Positions 22,137 through 33,813 of a stretch of DNA of 64,000 bases are shown piece by piece. The position numbers and the translations under genes are program-made. Location: assembly GCF_947502065.1 (NCBI RefSeq), contig NZ_CANMYE010000001.1:1054001-1118000 (forward strand), written 5' to 3'. Positions within the stretch are counted from its first letter, which is position 1; every line of letters begins with the position of its first letter. The notes beneath the pieces are model-generated. The model saw only the letters and a program-made list of their open reading frames with translations. It had not been told where the DNA came from and searched no databases. The stretch comes from an uncultured Pseudoteredinibacter sp. (lineage in GTDB: Bacteria > Pseudomonadota > Gammaproteobacteria > Pseudomonadales > Cellvibrionaceae).

Positions 22137-24410
22137 ATGCTTAGTAAAGAATTAGAATCAACATTGAATACCGCCTTTAAAGGTGCAAGAAACAAACGCC
22201 ACGAGTTTATGACGGTAGAGCATTTGCTGCTTGCGCTAATTGATAACGAATCGGCGGCGGCCGTTTTGATGGCCTGTGGTGCCGACTTGGAGGCACTTAA
22301 AAAAGATCTTGTCGAATTTGTTGACTCGACGACACCGTTAATCCCAGAGAATGATGAAGAGCGCGAAACGCAGCCGACTTTGGGATTTCAGCGGGTGCTG
22401 CAACGTGCTGTTTTTCACGTCCAATCTTCAGGCAACGATGAAGTCACCGGTGCCAATGTTTTAGTCGCCATTTTTAGCGAGCAAGAAAGCCAAGCCGTAT
22501 ATTATTTAAAGCAACAAAATATCGCGCGTATCGATGTCGTAAACTATATCACTCACGGCATATCGAAAATGGCGGGTCAATCCATGGAGAGTGAGCAGGG
22601 GCAAAGTTCAGAAGAGGGGGAATCTGATGGGGCAACAAGCAGTCCCCTGGAGTCTTATGCCAGTAATCTAAACGAGAATGCTAAAGCTGGAAAAATTGAC
22701 CCCTTGGTTGGTAGGGCTGAAGAGCTTGAGCGCGTTGCCCAAATTCTTTCGCGGCGCCGTAAAAACAATCCTTTGCTGGTGGGGGAATCTGGGGTTGGTA
22801 AAACGGCAATCGCCGAAGGTTTAGCAAAGCGTATCGTAGATGGCGAAGTTCCAGATGTGTTGGCCGACAGTGTTGTTTATTCTCTAGATCTCGGTGCGCT
22901 TTTGGCCGGCACAAAGTATCGCGGTGATTTCGAAAAGCGTCTAAAAGGTTTGTTGGCTGAATTAAAGCGACGCGAAGGCGCGATTTTGTTTATTGACGAG
23001 ATTCATACCATTATCGGTGCTGGGGCAGCTTCGGGTGGCGTTATGGATGCATCGAATTTACTTAAGCCTTTGCTGAGCTCAGGCGAGCTCCGCTGTATGG
23101 GGTCGACTACTTTTACCGAATACCGTGGTATTTTTGAAAAAGATAGGGCGCTATCAAGACGCTTCCAAAAAGTTGATGTAAACGAGCCTTCTATTGATGA
23201 GACTTATAGAATCTTAAAAGGTTTAAAGCCTAGCTTTGAAGAACATCATGGCTTGCGTTATTCCGATAAGGCCTTGCTTACCGCTTCTAAGTTGGCGGCG
23301 CGATATATCTCAGATAAGTTCATGCCGGATAAGGCGATTGATGTTGTTGATGAGGCGGGTGCATTTCAACAATTGCAGCCAGAGAGTAAGCGCAAAAAGT
23401 TAATTGGTGTTGGTGATATCGAGTCGGTGATCGCTAAGATTGCGCGGGTCCCTCCTAAAACTATTTCTACTTCCGATAAAGCTCAACTGCAAGAGCTAGA
23501 AAAGAATCTAAAGCTTACTGTTTTTGGTCAAGATGAAGCTATCATGGATTTGGCTACAGCGATTAAGCTTTCACGCGCAGGGCTTGGTAGTCCTGATAAG
23601 CCCATTGGTTCTTTTTTGTTTGCTGGTCCCACTGGTGTCGGTAAAACGGAGTTGTGTCGGCAGCTGTCAAAGGCAATGGGTGTGGAGCTTATTCGTTTTG
23701 ATATGTCGGAATATATGGAACGCCATACGGTTTCTCGCTTAATTGGTGCGCCTCCGGGTTATGTTGGTTTTGATCAGGGTGGCTTGTTAACAGAAGCTGT
23801 CACTAAGAATCCGCACAGTGTGGTTTTGCTAGATGAAATTGAAAAGGCACACCCTGAAGTCTTCAATTTATTGCTGCAGGTAATGGATCACGGCACTTTG
23901 ACTGATAATAATGGCCGTAAAGCTGACTTTAGAAATGTTGTGTTAATCATGACAACCAATGCTGGTGCAGAAGATATGGGTCGAGCATCCATGGGCTTCA
24001 CTAAGCAAGATCACACAACCGATGGAATGGAAGCCATTAAGAAATTGTTTACCCCTGAGTTTAGAAACCGATTGGATTCTATTATTCAGTTTGGCGCTTT
24101 GACTCTAGAAGTGATTAAAACCGTGGTTGATAAGTTTTTGGTTGAGCTGCAGGTTCAGTTAGATGAGAAGCGAGTTCAGCTAGAGGCAAGCGAAGAAGCT
24201 CGCCAATGGCTAGCGGAAAATGGTTATGATGAGAAGATGGGTGCTCGCCCAATGGCCCGCCTTATTCGAGAGAAAGTTAAGAAACCCCTGGCAGAAGCGA
24301 TTTTGTTTGGGGGCCTTTCCCAAGCAGGTGGTACTGCCTTTCTTGAGTTGGATGGAGATCAGCTTAAAGTTCGCCTAGAAGAGGAAAGGGTGCAAGAGGT
24401 CAGTGAGTAA
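22137..24410 (+). CDS. clpA: ATP-dependent Clp protease ATP-binding subunit ClpA
   Basis: 757 residues from the ATG at 22137, eight bases after GGAG; the GTG one codon upstream is not needed. N-domain (residues about 1-145), D1 AAA+ module with Walker A GESGVGKTAIAEG, and D2 module with GPTGVGKTELC and the Walker B LLDEIEKAHPEV. The ClpP-docking tripeptide, Ile-Gly-Leu in E. coli ClpA, is Met-Gly-Phe here at residues 619-621 (RASMGFTKQDHTTDG). It unfolds substrates, including N-degron proteins passed on by ClpS, for ClpP, which is not encoded here. Confidence 0.97.
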   Translation: MLSKELESTLNTAFKGARNKRHEFMTVEHLLLALIDNESAAAVLMACGADLEALKKDLVEFVDSTTPLIPENDEERETQPTLGFQRVLQRAVFHVQSSGNDEVTGANVLVAIFSEQESQAVYYLKQQNIARIDVVNYITHGISKMAGQSMESEQGQSSEEGESDGATSSPLESYASNLNENAKAGKIDPLVGRAEELERVAQILSRRRKNNPLLVGESGVGKTAIAEGLAKRIVDGEVPDVLADSVVYSLDLGALLAGTKYRGDFEKRLKGLLAELKRREGAILFIDEIHTIIGAGAASGGVMDASNLLKPLLSSGELRCMGSTTFTEYRGIFEKDRALSRRFQKVDVNEPSIDETYRILKGLKPSFEEHHGLRYSDKALLTASKLAARYISDKFMPDKAIDVVDEAGAFQQLQPESKRKKLIGVGDIESVIAKIARVPPKTISTSDKAQLQELEKNLKLTVFGQDEAIMDLATAIKLSRAGLGSPDKPIGSFLFAGPTGVGKTELCRQLSKAMGVELIRFDMSEYMERHTVSRLIGAPPGYVGFDQGGLLTEAVTKNPHSVVLLDEIEKAHPEVFNLLLQVMDHGTLTDNNGRKADFRNVVLIMTTNAGAEDMGRASMGFTKQDHTTDGMEAIKKLFTPEFRNRLDSIIQFGALTLEVIKTVVDKFLVELQVQLDEKRVQLEASEEARQWLAENGYDEKMGARPMARLIREKVKKPLAEAILFGGLSQAGGTAFLELDGDQLKVRLEEERVQEVSE

Positions 24411-24500
24411 AATGGTGGTGCGTGGGGGTAGTGTCTGTTGAGACGCTACCAAAATGCAATGCTCGTTGATTTTGGTTTTCTGGCTATAAAAAAAGCCCAT

Positions 24501-24534
24501 AAAAAAACTCCAGCGTAAAGGCTGGAGTTTTTTT
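24501..24534. terminator. Bidirectional terminator between clpA and infA
   Basis: AAAAAAACTCCAGC and GCTGGAGTTTTTTT flank a six-base loop. The perfect 14-bp stem with A- and T-tracts serves both converging genes. Confidence 0.95.
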
Positions 24535-24546
24535 ATAAGTGATTTA

Positions 24547-24765
24547 TTAGCGGGCGCGGTAAGTAATGCGGCCTTTGCTTAAATCGTATGGCGTAAGCTC
24601 AACTTTTACTTTATCGCCGGTCAAGATGCGAATGTAGTTTTTGCGCATTTTGCCTGAAATATGTGCGGTAACGACGTGCCCGTTTTCTAGCTCAACACGA
24701 AAAGTTGTGTTGGGTAGGGTATCGATTACGGTACCTTCTAACTCAATATTGTCTTCTTTTGCCAT
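24547..24765 (-). CDS. infA: Translation initiation factor IF-1
   Basis: 72 residues, the exact usual length, one S1-type OB fold ([20 protein letters not shown]). Preceded by AGGAAAAGG. It binds the ribosomal A site during initiation. It lies 118 bases after bpt on the same strand. Confidence 0.99.
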   Translation of the reverse strand: MAKEDNIELEGTVIDTLPNTTFRVELENGHVVTAHISGKMRKNYIRILTGDKVKVELTPYDLSKGRITYRAR

Positions 24766-24883
24766 TCGGCCTTTTCCTCGATCTCTTCAAACGATGGGCT
24801 AGTAGGCAAGAGCCCCTAAAAAAGAAGGCGGCATTTTGCACTAAAACGTGGGATTATCCAAGAGCTTATTGAGTTTAAAGGGC

Positions 24884-25594
24884 TTATTCGACTAGATTTA
24901 TTGCTTGCCAGCCGTTTTCATCGAGTAACTCAAGTGGCTGGTAATCGGTTTTGTAGTTCATTTTTCTACAGTCTTCTACCCAGTAACCTAGATATAGGTA
25001 GCGTAACCCCAGTTCTTTGCAGCGTTCAATTTGGCTGAGAATGCAAAAGCGGCCAAGGCTGCGCTGATCTAAATCTGGGTCGAAAAAGGTATAAACCGCT
25101 GAAATGTGATCATCCAGCTCATCGCTAACTGCAACGGCGATTACTTTACCGTTACTATCACTGAACTCATAAAATCGAGTGCTAGGATGGCCGCTGGCCA
25201 AAAAGCTAACGAATTGAGAGCGCGAAGGAGGGTACATATCGCCGCCGCGATGCCGTTGTTCGATGTAACGTTGGTATAGGGGGTAGTGGCGCTCAAGGCT
25301 AAGGCGATTTAGCACTTTCATGCTTATGTCGGTATTGCGCTTAAGGCAGCGTTTCTGGCTTCGATTTGGGCTAAATTGATGAACCGGTATACGTACGGAA
25401 ACGCAGGCCTGGCAGTCGTCGCAATTCGGGCGATAGAAATGATTGCCGCTGCGCCGAAAGCCAAATTCCGATAGGCGTTGGTAGGAGTCAACATCTAGCG
25501 TCGCATCAGGATCAACAAATACAGTAGTTGCCGTTTTATCCTGCAAATAGCTGCATTGATGTGGTGGTGTGGCGTATAGGCGTATCTCAGACAT
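24884..25594 (-). CDS. bpt: Aspartate/glutamate leucyltransferase Bpt
   Basis: 236 residues of the ATE/Bpt family. The cysteine-rich N-terminus (PPHQCSYL, then CDDCQACVSVRIPV) and the GNAT-like C-terminal half (LRYLYLGYWVEDCRKMNYK) are typical. It transfers Leu from Leu-tRNA to proteins starting with Asp or Glu, creating N-degrons for ClpS/ClpAP. It lies between aat and infA on the same strand. Confidence 0.95.
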   Translation of the reverse strand: MSEIRLYATPPHQCSYLQDKTATTVFVDPDATLDVDSYQRLSEFGFRRSGNHFYRPNCDDCQACVSVRIPVHQFSPNRSQKRCLKRNTDISMKVLNRLSLERHYPLYQRYIEQRHRGGDMYPPSRSQFVSFLASGHPSTRFYEFSDSNGKVIAVAVSDELDDHISAVYTFFDPDLDQRSLGRFCILSQIERCKELGLRYLYLGYWVEDCRKMNYKTDYQPLELLDENGWQAINLVE

Positions 25595-25692
25595 AAAGCT
25601 TTGTTAACCTCAAACTTGCCCTCATTTAACCACACTGCTGCTGCCAACCCAACCAAGAAACTGACAGTTCGTCACCCCAAGTAGTAAAAGTG

Positions 25693-26400
25693 TCAAAATT
25701 CGGACAAATGGACACCGACTGGAAAGCTAGAGTTAGCTGGACGATGGACAAGCTTTCCTAATAGGGCTTCAAAGTCTCCACGCTCTAGTTCCACGCTTCC
25801 CAGGCTCGTTAAGTGTGGGTTGCTGACCTGGCAATCAATAAGCTCTATGCCCAGGGTTTTTGAGATTTGGCAAAGGCTGGCAAAAGCGAACTTAGAGGCA
25901 TTGCTTTGTTTGCTAAACATCGATTCACCAAAAAAGACTGAGCCGATGTGCAATCCGTACAGGCCACCGACCAAAGTATCATCCTGCCAGGTCTCGACGC
26001 TGTGGGCATGTCCCAATTTGTGCAGTTGGAGATAGGCTTCCAGCATCTCATCGGTAATCCAAGTTCCTTCTTCATCGGCTCGGGGGGCGGCGCATTGTTC
26101 CATGACTTGAGCAAAAGCAGTGTTGCAACGTATTTGTTGCCCACTGCGGCGAATATGCTTGCGTAAACTCCGGGAAATGTGCTCTTCACCCGGGATGATT
26201 ACAGCCCTAGGTGACGGCGACCACCACAGAATAGGCTGGCTATCATCAAACCAAGGAAAGATACCTTGGCGGTAGGCTGAAAGAAGCGTGTCTGGATCAA
26301 GTTCACCACCTGCTGCTAAGAGCCCGTTAGGATCTTCAAGTGCTTGGCTTGTTGGGGGGAACTGGCTACTGCCGGGCAGCAGCCAAGGAAGTTCGATCAC
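25693..26400 (-). CDS. aat: Leucyl/phenylalanyl-tRNA--protein transferase
   Basis: 235 residues starting at a GTG only seven bases after the trxB stop. The family core is visible: GLLAAGGELDPDTLLSAYRQ, GIFPWFDDSQPILWWSPSPR and HAHSVETWQDD...GGLYGL. It attaches Leu or Phe to proteins beginning with Arg or Lys, producing ClpS-recognised N-degrons. Tight spacing suggests translation coupled to trxB. Confidence 0.97.
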   Translation of the reverse strand: MIELPWLLPGSSQFPPTSQALEDPNGLLAAGGELDPDTLLSAYRQGIFPWFDDSQPILWWSPSPRAVIIPGEEHISRSLRKHIRRSGQQIRCNTAFAQVMEQCAAPRADEEGTWITDEMLEAYLQLHKLGHAHSVETWQDDTLVGGLYGLHIGSVFFGESMFSKQSNASKFAFASLCQISKTLGIELIDCQVSNPHLTSLGSVELERGDFEALLGKLVHRPANSSFPVGVHLSEF

Positions 26401-26407
26401 GGTGGGT

Positions 26408-27412
<1,005 letters not shown>

Positions 27413-27572
27413 CTAATCATAGCGGCTTAAGGGAGCGAAGGCCAAATAGAAATCGCATATTATTAAGATAGTATTGCGCTATAAGCTTCTATTTAGCTCA
27501 TGGCAAGGTGGCTTCCATATACTACTGTTCAAATATACAATCCTGCTTTGGATTTTACTTTGGAAGACCGTT

Positions 27573-29924
27573 TTGACTAAAGCCGTACAGCGTAGTGATC
27601 AAAATACCAGCAATGAGCCAATAGATGCTCAGCAGCGTTTGTTTCGACTGCTTAGAGAAGGTGCCTTAATCGGGCTGATTTTGCTCTGTGCCTTTTTACT
27701 GCTGTCTTTGTTTTCCTATAGCCCTGCCGACCCTGGCTGGTCTCGAACCGGTCTTGGTGATGAAATCAGTAACACTGGGGGGCCGACCGGAGCTTGGTTG
27801 GCGGATGTGTTTTTTACCTTGTTTGGCTACATTGCCTACGTATTTCCCATGCTGCTTTTGTATCGCATATGGAAGATCCTCAAAGATAAGCAACGTAATT
27901 TTGATTGGGTATTATTTTCTTTGCGCAGTGTTGGTCTGGCACTGGTTATGGCCGGTGGAACAGGTATCGCCGCGTTAAATTTCGCCTCGGATTTATCGGC
28001 CTTACCCTTTTCAAATGGCGGAATTTTAGGGGCTTCGGTTTCCGGTTCTGCCTTGGCTGCCTTTGGTTTTGTAGGTGCCACTTTATTAATGGTAGCTATT
28101 TTTCTTTTTGGTATGACTATATATGCGGATATTTCTTGGCTAAGCGTTATGGATGAAACAGGGCGTTTAACGATAAATGCCTACAGTAGGGCCCAAGAGA
28201 AATTCCAGCATTGGCAGGAAAATAGAATTCAGCAACAACAAGTTGAAGAGGTGGTGGAAAAAAGACGCCTAGCGGTTGCCGAAAGTATCAAGGTAGAAGC
28301 TGAAAGAGCGCCGCCTGTTATTAGCGAGCCCGTTAAAAAAGCTAAGCCTGTCAGCAAGCGTGTCGAAAAAGAACGACAGGTTCCATTGTTCGATGTTCCT
28401 GTAAGTGGTGAATTGCCGCCTCTCAATCTATTAGATCCAGCTGATCCACCAAGTGACAAGGGCTTTTCAAAAGAAAACTTAGAAGCTTTATCGCGCTTGC
28501 TTGAGCTTAAACTGAAAGATTTTAACATTGTTGCCGAAGTGGTTTCGGTTTTACCCGGGCCGGTAGTTACTCGTTTTGAGTTACAACCCGCACCAGGTGT
28601 AAAGGCCAGCCGCATTACCAATTTGGCCAAAGATCTGGCTCGTTCTTTGGCGGTCATCAGTGTTCGAGTGGTCGAAGTCATTCCAGGCAAATCCGTAGTA
28701 GGTATTGAAATACCTAATGAACATCGTGAAATGGTTCGTTTGCGAGAAGTGCTGGAAGCGCCAGCTTATGAAGATTCTCGCTCACCTTTAACGGTGGCTC
28801 TAGGCCATGATATTTCTGGTCAGGCCGTGGTGGCCGACATTGCTAAGATGCCGCACTTGCTGGTAGCCGGTACCACAGGTTCTGGTAAATCGGTGGGTGT
28901 AAACGTAATGCTCTTGAGTTTGCTTTACAAATCTACCCCCAAAGAGGTTCGCTTAATCTTAGTCGACCCAAAAATGTTGGAGCTTTCAATTTATGAAGGT
29001 ATTCCGCATTTGTTGACTCCCGTTATTACCGATATGAACGATGCCTCCAATGGTTTGCGCTGGAGTGTCGGTGAAATGGAGCGCCGCTATAAACTGATGG
29101 CTGCCGTTGGTGTTAGAAACCTTGCAGGCTTTAATCGCAAAGTTGAAGAGGCGATTAAAGCGGGTGAACCAATGCCGGATCCACTATGGGTGCCCGAAGA
29201 GAATTTTGAAGCCGGCCACGAACAGGCTCCAGCGCCAACGCTTGAGCCTTTGCCAGCGATTGTGATTGTGATCGATGAATTTGCTGACATGATGATGATT
29301 GTGGGTAAAAAAGTTGAGCAATTGATTGCGCGTATTGCACAGAAAGCGCGAGCTGCTGGAATTCATTTGGTGCTTGCGACTCAGAGACCTTCTGTTGATG
29401 TTATTACCGGCTTAATTAAAGCCAACGTTCCTTCTCGCATGGCCTTCCAGGTATCTTCGAAGATTGATTCACGTACCATTCTTGATCAAGGCGGTGCGGA
29501 GCAGCTTTTAGGTCATGGTGATATGCTGTACTTGCCACCGGGCACTAGCGTACCTACCCGTGTGCACGGGGCATTTGTCGATGATCACGAGGTCCATAAA
29601 ATTGTATCGGATTGGAAGCGTCGTGGTGAACCCGCTTATATCGACGGTGTCGTGGATGAGAGCACCAATGAAATACCGGTTCCTGGTTTAGCCACAGAAG
29701 GTGAAGAAGGCGGTGCAGATGAGGCTGACGCCTTATACGATGAAGCGGTTGCTTTTGTCACTGAGTCGCGCAAAGCTTCCATCTCCTCTGTTCAGCGTAA
29801 ATTGCGTATTGGCTACAACCGTGCAGCGCGACTGATCGAAACCATGGAAGCTGCGGGGGTTATTAGTGCGGCAGGGCATAATGGTAGTCGCGAGGTATTG
29901 GCGCCGCCGCCACCAAAGCACTAA
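27573..29924 (+). CDS. ftsK: DNA translocase FtsK
   Basis: 783 residues from a TTG at 27573 placed six bases after GGAAG; the frame extends to another TTG at 27474, but those residues do not resemble the family. Membrane segments in the first 200 residues, then a short charged linker (about 100 residues, without the long Pro/Gln-rich linker of E. coli FtsK). The motor follows with Walker [13 protein letters not shown], Walker [14 protein letters not shown] and the DNA-reading gamma domain ([20 protein letters not shown]). It coordinates chromosome segregation with division at the septum. The gene order ftsK-lolA-rarA is conserved. Confidence 0.95.
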   Translation: MTKAVQRSDQNTSNEPIDAQQRLFRLLREGALIGLILLCAFLLLSLFSYSPADPGWSRTGLGDEISNTGGPTGAWLADVFFTLFGYIAYVFPMLLLYRIWKILKDKQRNFDWVLFSLRSVGLALVMAGGTGIAALNFASDLSALPFSNGGILGASVSGSALAAFGFVGATLLMVAIFLFGMTIYADISWLSVMDETGRLTINAYSRAQEKFQHWQENRIQQQQVEEVVEKRRLAVAESIKVEAERAPPVISEPVKKAKPVSKRVEKERQVPLFDVPVSGELPPLNLLDPADPPSDKGFSKENLEALSRLLELKLKDFNIVAEVVSVLPGPVVTRFELQPAPGVKASRITNLAKDLARSLAVISVRVVEVIPGKSVVGIEIPNEHREMVRLREVLEAPAYEDSRSPLTVALGHDISGQAVVADIAKMPHLLVAGTTGSGKSVGVNVMLLSLLYKSTPKEVRLILVDPKMLELSIYEGIPHLLTPVITDMNDASNGLRWSVGEMERRYKLMAAVGVRNLAGFNRKVEEAIKAGEPMPDPLWVPEENFEAGHEQAPAPTLEPLPAIVIVIDEFADMMMIVGKKVEQLIARIAQKARAAGIHLVLATQRPSVDVITGLIKANVPSRMAFQVSSKIDSRTILDQGGAEQLLGHGDMLYLPPGTSVPTRVHGAFVDDHEVHKIVSDWKRRGEPAYIDGVVDESTNEIPVPGLATEGEEGGADEADALYDEAVAFVTESRKASISSVQRKLRIGYNRAARLIETMEAAGVISAAGHNGSREVLAPPPPKH

Positions 29925-30005
29925 AGAGCTGAAATATTGATTCATGTCTCGTTAAACAAAGTTACTGACAATAGAGCGACTTATCAGCACGCTTGGAAGA
30001 TAACA

Positions 30006-30641
30006 ATGAACAAACAATTTGCCGTAATTCTTGCTTTTTTATTCAGCCTTTTCTTTTTGAACACGGCCGCCGCTGGGGAAAGTTTATCGAACAGCAGCCC
30101 AGCCGATGAGCTTGCCGATCACTTGCGCGCTATTAGCAGTTTACAGGGTAAGTTCCAGCAAACCTTGATGGCTGACGATGGTGAATTGTTGCAGGAAAGT
30201 AGCGGAGATTTTGCTCTAAGTAAAAAAGGACAGTATCGCTGGGAAACCAAAGATCCTTTCGCACAATTGCTAATTGGCGATAAAAACGCCTTGCTACTTT
30301 ATGATCCTGATTTAGAGCAGCTCAATCGCCGCCGCTTGACTGAATCGGAAAAACAAACACCGCTATTTATACTAAGTAGCCCAGACCTATCCATTGCTGA
30401 AGCTTATCTAGTCAGTAAAAGCGAGGATACGTTTCGTTTGTTGCCTAAATCTGTATCCAGCAGCTTTGTCAGTATGGATATTCGGTTTGTAGCTCAAGTG
30501 CCGGTAGAAATAAGCGTATTAGATAGTCTTGGCCAAACGACCCAAATTCGACTCTTGGATATCGATGTTAATCAAACTATAGACTCCACAGTATTTGAAT
30601 TCGAGGCACCACAAGGTACCGATATTATCGATGAAGGATGA
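30006..30641 (+). CDS. lolA: Outer-membrane lipoprotein carrier protein LolA
   Basis: 211 residues from the ATG at 30006, preceded by GGAAG. Signal peptide NKQFAVILAFLFSLFFLNTAAA, then the LolA fold with ISSLQGKFQQTL and GDFALSKKGQYRWETKDPF. It carries lipoproteins from LolCDE across the periplasm to LolB. Its end overlaps the start of rarA by 11 bases. Confidence 0.95.
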   Translation: MNKQFAVILAFLFSLFFLNTAAAGESLSNSSPADELADHLRAISSLQGKFQQTLMADDGELLQESSGDFALSKKGQYRWETKDPFAQLLIGDKNALLLYDPDLEQLNRRRLTESEKQTPLFILSSPDLSIAEAYLVSKSEDTFRLLPKSVSSSFVSMDIRFVAQVPVEISVLDSLGQTTQIRLLDIDVNQTIDSTVFEFEAPQGTDIIDEG

Positions 30642-31977
30642 TCTGTTCTCTCGTGATCAAGAGGCTTATGGGCCTTTGGCGGCGCGAATGCGCCCGTTGT
30701 GCTTGGATGATTATGTGGGTCAGGGTCACTTGCTGGCGCCCGGAAAGCCCATTAGAGAAGCTATTGAGCGCAACAATCTCCATTCTATGGTCTTGTGGGG
30801 CCCGCCTGGTGTCGGCAAGACCACCTTGGCCAAAATGCTGGCCGAGCTGAATGACGCACACTTTGAAACCTTGTCGGCAGTTTTGGCGGGCGTAAAAGAT
30901 ATTCGCAACGCCATAGAAAAGGCCAAGCAAGTAGCAGTTAGTTCCGGCCGTAAAACTATTTTTTTTGTTGACGAAGTGCACCGCTTCAACAAGGCTCAGC
31001 AAGATGCTTTTCTGCCCTTTGTAGAAGATGGTACGGTCATCTTTATTGGGGCTACCACTGAAAACCCATCTTTTGAGTTGAACAACGCTTTACTGTCGAG
31101 AAGTCGGGTTTATGTTCTTAAAAGCCTTGCGGCTGAAGAGATCTTCCAAGCTCTCAGTCGCGCATTGAACGATGAGTCACGAGGCTTAGCTAAGCTCAAT
31201 ATTTCTATTGCACAAGAGCAGCTTATGACATTAGCGCAAGCCGCTGATGGAGATGTACGTCGCGCATTAAACCTTTTAGAGATCGCGAGTGATATTGCAC
31301 TAGACACCGAAACTGGGCTAATTATTGATCAGTCGGTGCTAGAGCAGGTGTTGGTCAATGAATCCCGTCGCTTTGATAAGGGGGGTGATCTGTTTTATGA
31401 GCAGATCTCTGCCTTACACAAGTCGGTTCGCGGCTCCAGTGTGGACGGCTCACTGTATTGGTTCGCTAGAATGCTCGATGGCGGTTGTGATCCATTGTAT
31501 ATCGCACGCCGTGTGGTGCGCATGGCCTCTGAAGATATCGGTAATGCCGACCCAAGAGGCTTGCGATTAGCCTTAGATGCCTGGGAAGTGCAAGAACGTT
31601 TGGGAAGTCCAGAAGGGGAGTTGGCTATTGCGCAGGCGATTGTGTATTTAGCCGCAGCACCAAAAAGCAATGCCGTGTATAATGCCTACAAGCGCGCCCG
31701 CGCCGATGTGGCCAGTTCACCCAGTTATGATGTCCCGATGCATTTGCGCAATGCGCCAACCAGCATGATGAAGGATATGGATTACGGTGCCGAATACCGT
31801 TATGCCCATAACGAAGAAGATGGCTATGCGGCCGGAGAGCAGTATTTACCTGAGGAAATGGCCGCTAGTCGATACTATGAGCCGGTAAATCGGGGTTTAG
31901 AGATTAAAATCGCCCAAAAGCTCCAGCGCCTACGCGAGCGTGATGAAGCTTATTGGGCTGAGCAGCAGCAAGATTAA
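30631..31977 (+). CDS. rarA: Replication-associated recombination protein RarA (MgsA)
   Basis: 448 residues from the ATG at 30631, inside the lolA tail, so translation is probably coupled. AAA+ ATPase of the clamp-loader group with Walker A GPPGVGKTTLAKM and Walker B FFVDEVHRFNKAQQD, a lid region, then the tetramerisation domain ending RLRERDEAYWAEQQ. It acts at stalled replication forks together with SSB. Confidence 0.97.
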   Translation: MKDDLFSRDQEAYGPLAARMRPLCLDDYVGQGHLLAPGKPIREAIERNNLHSMVLWGPPGVGKTTLAKMLAELNDAHFETLSAVLAGVKDIRNAIEKAKQVAVSSGRKTIFFVDEVHRFNKAQQDAFLPFVEDGTVIFIGATTENPSFELNNALLSRSRVYVLKSLAAEEIFQALSRALNDESRGLAKLNISIAQEQLMTLAQAADGDVRRALNLLEIASDIALDTETGLIIDQSVLEQVLVNESRRFDKGGDLFYEQISALHKSVRGSSVDGSLYWFARMLDGGCDPLYIARRVVRMASEDIGNADPRGLRLALDAWEVQERLGSPEGELAIAQAIVYLAAAPKSNAVYNAYKRARADVASSPSYDVPMHLRNAPTSMMKDMDYGAEYRYAHNEEDGYAAGEQYLPEEMAASRYYEPVNRGLEIKIAQKLQRLRERDEAYWAEQQQD

Positions 31978-32046
31978 AGCAACAGTGAAAGCCGTTGTAA
32001 AAGAACGCGCGCAAGCTTAAACGATTTATAGAGTGCTCTTAGGAAT

Positions 32047-32427
32047 ATGATCAGTCAGTGGATAGCGGTAGCAGCAGGCGGCAGCTTAGGCGCTTTAAGT
32101 CGTTATGCCATAGCCAATTATTGGTTAGTGCCAGTGGCTGGTCGTTTACCTTTAGCGACAATTTTTGTAAATCTATTAGGCTCAGCATTAATGGGTTTTC
32201 TGTATGTGCTGATTGTAGAAGAGCAGTGGTTTAACCCTCAATGGCGCAATGTCTTGATGGCAGGCTTTTTAGGGGCGTTTACCACATTTTCTGCATTTTC
32301 CTTAGAGGCATTAAGTCTCTGGCAAAATCAAGATCATGGCTTAGCGATAAGCTATGTTTTATTGAATGTATTGGGAAGCTTGCTGTGTGTCTTTTTGGGT
32401 GCACAGTTAGCAATGAAGATAATTTAG
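32047..32427 (+). CDS. crcB: Fluoride efflux channel CrcB (Fluc)
   Basis: 126 residues, four transmembrane helices. The conserved GGSLGALSRYAI, FVNLLGSALMGF (pore Asn) and GFLGAFTTFSAFSLE (Phe box and Na+ site) are intact. It exports fluoride as a dual-topology dimer. Only one copy is seen. I looked for a fluoride riboswitch in the 69 bases upstream and saw none. Confidence 0.95.
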   Translation: MISQWIAVAAGGSLGALSRYAIANYWLVPVAGRLPLATIFVNLLGSALMGFLYVLIVEEQWFNPQWRNVLMAGFLGAFTTFSAFSLEALSLWQNQDHGLAISYVLLNVLGSLLCVFLGAQLAMKII

Positions 32428-32432
32428 AAACG

Positions 32433-32465
32433 TTGTTTAACAATAATTCTAGTATTGTTAAACAA
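32433..32465. promoter_or_regulatory. 13-bp perfect AT-rich palindrome between crcB and serS
   Basis: TTGTTTAACAATA (32433-32445) and TATTGTTAAACAA (32453-32465) around ATTCTAG. There is no GC stem or T-tract, so it is not a classical terminator. It lies 54 bases before the serS ATG and could be an operator or a protein-binding site. Confidence 0.5.
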
Positions 32466-32476
32466 TATGGATTTAA

Positions 32477-33799
<1,323 letters not shown>

Positions 33800-33813
33800 A
33801 GGCTGCTGCTAAA

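Noticed and set aside
28229..28690. 153-residue open frame antisense to ftsK
   Set aside because: Ser/Thr/Arg-rich shadow of the ftsK linker and motor region, with no family resemblance.
31978..32046. Fluoride riboswitch before crcB
   Set aside because: The conserved riboswitch core is not visible in the short upstream region.
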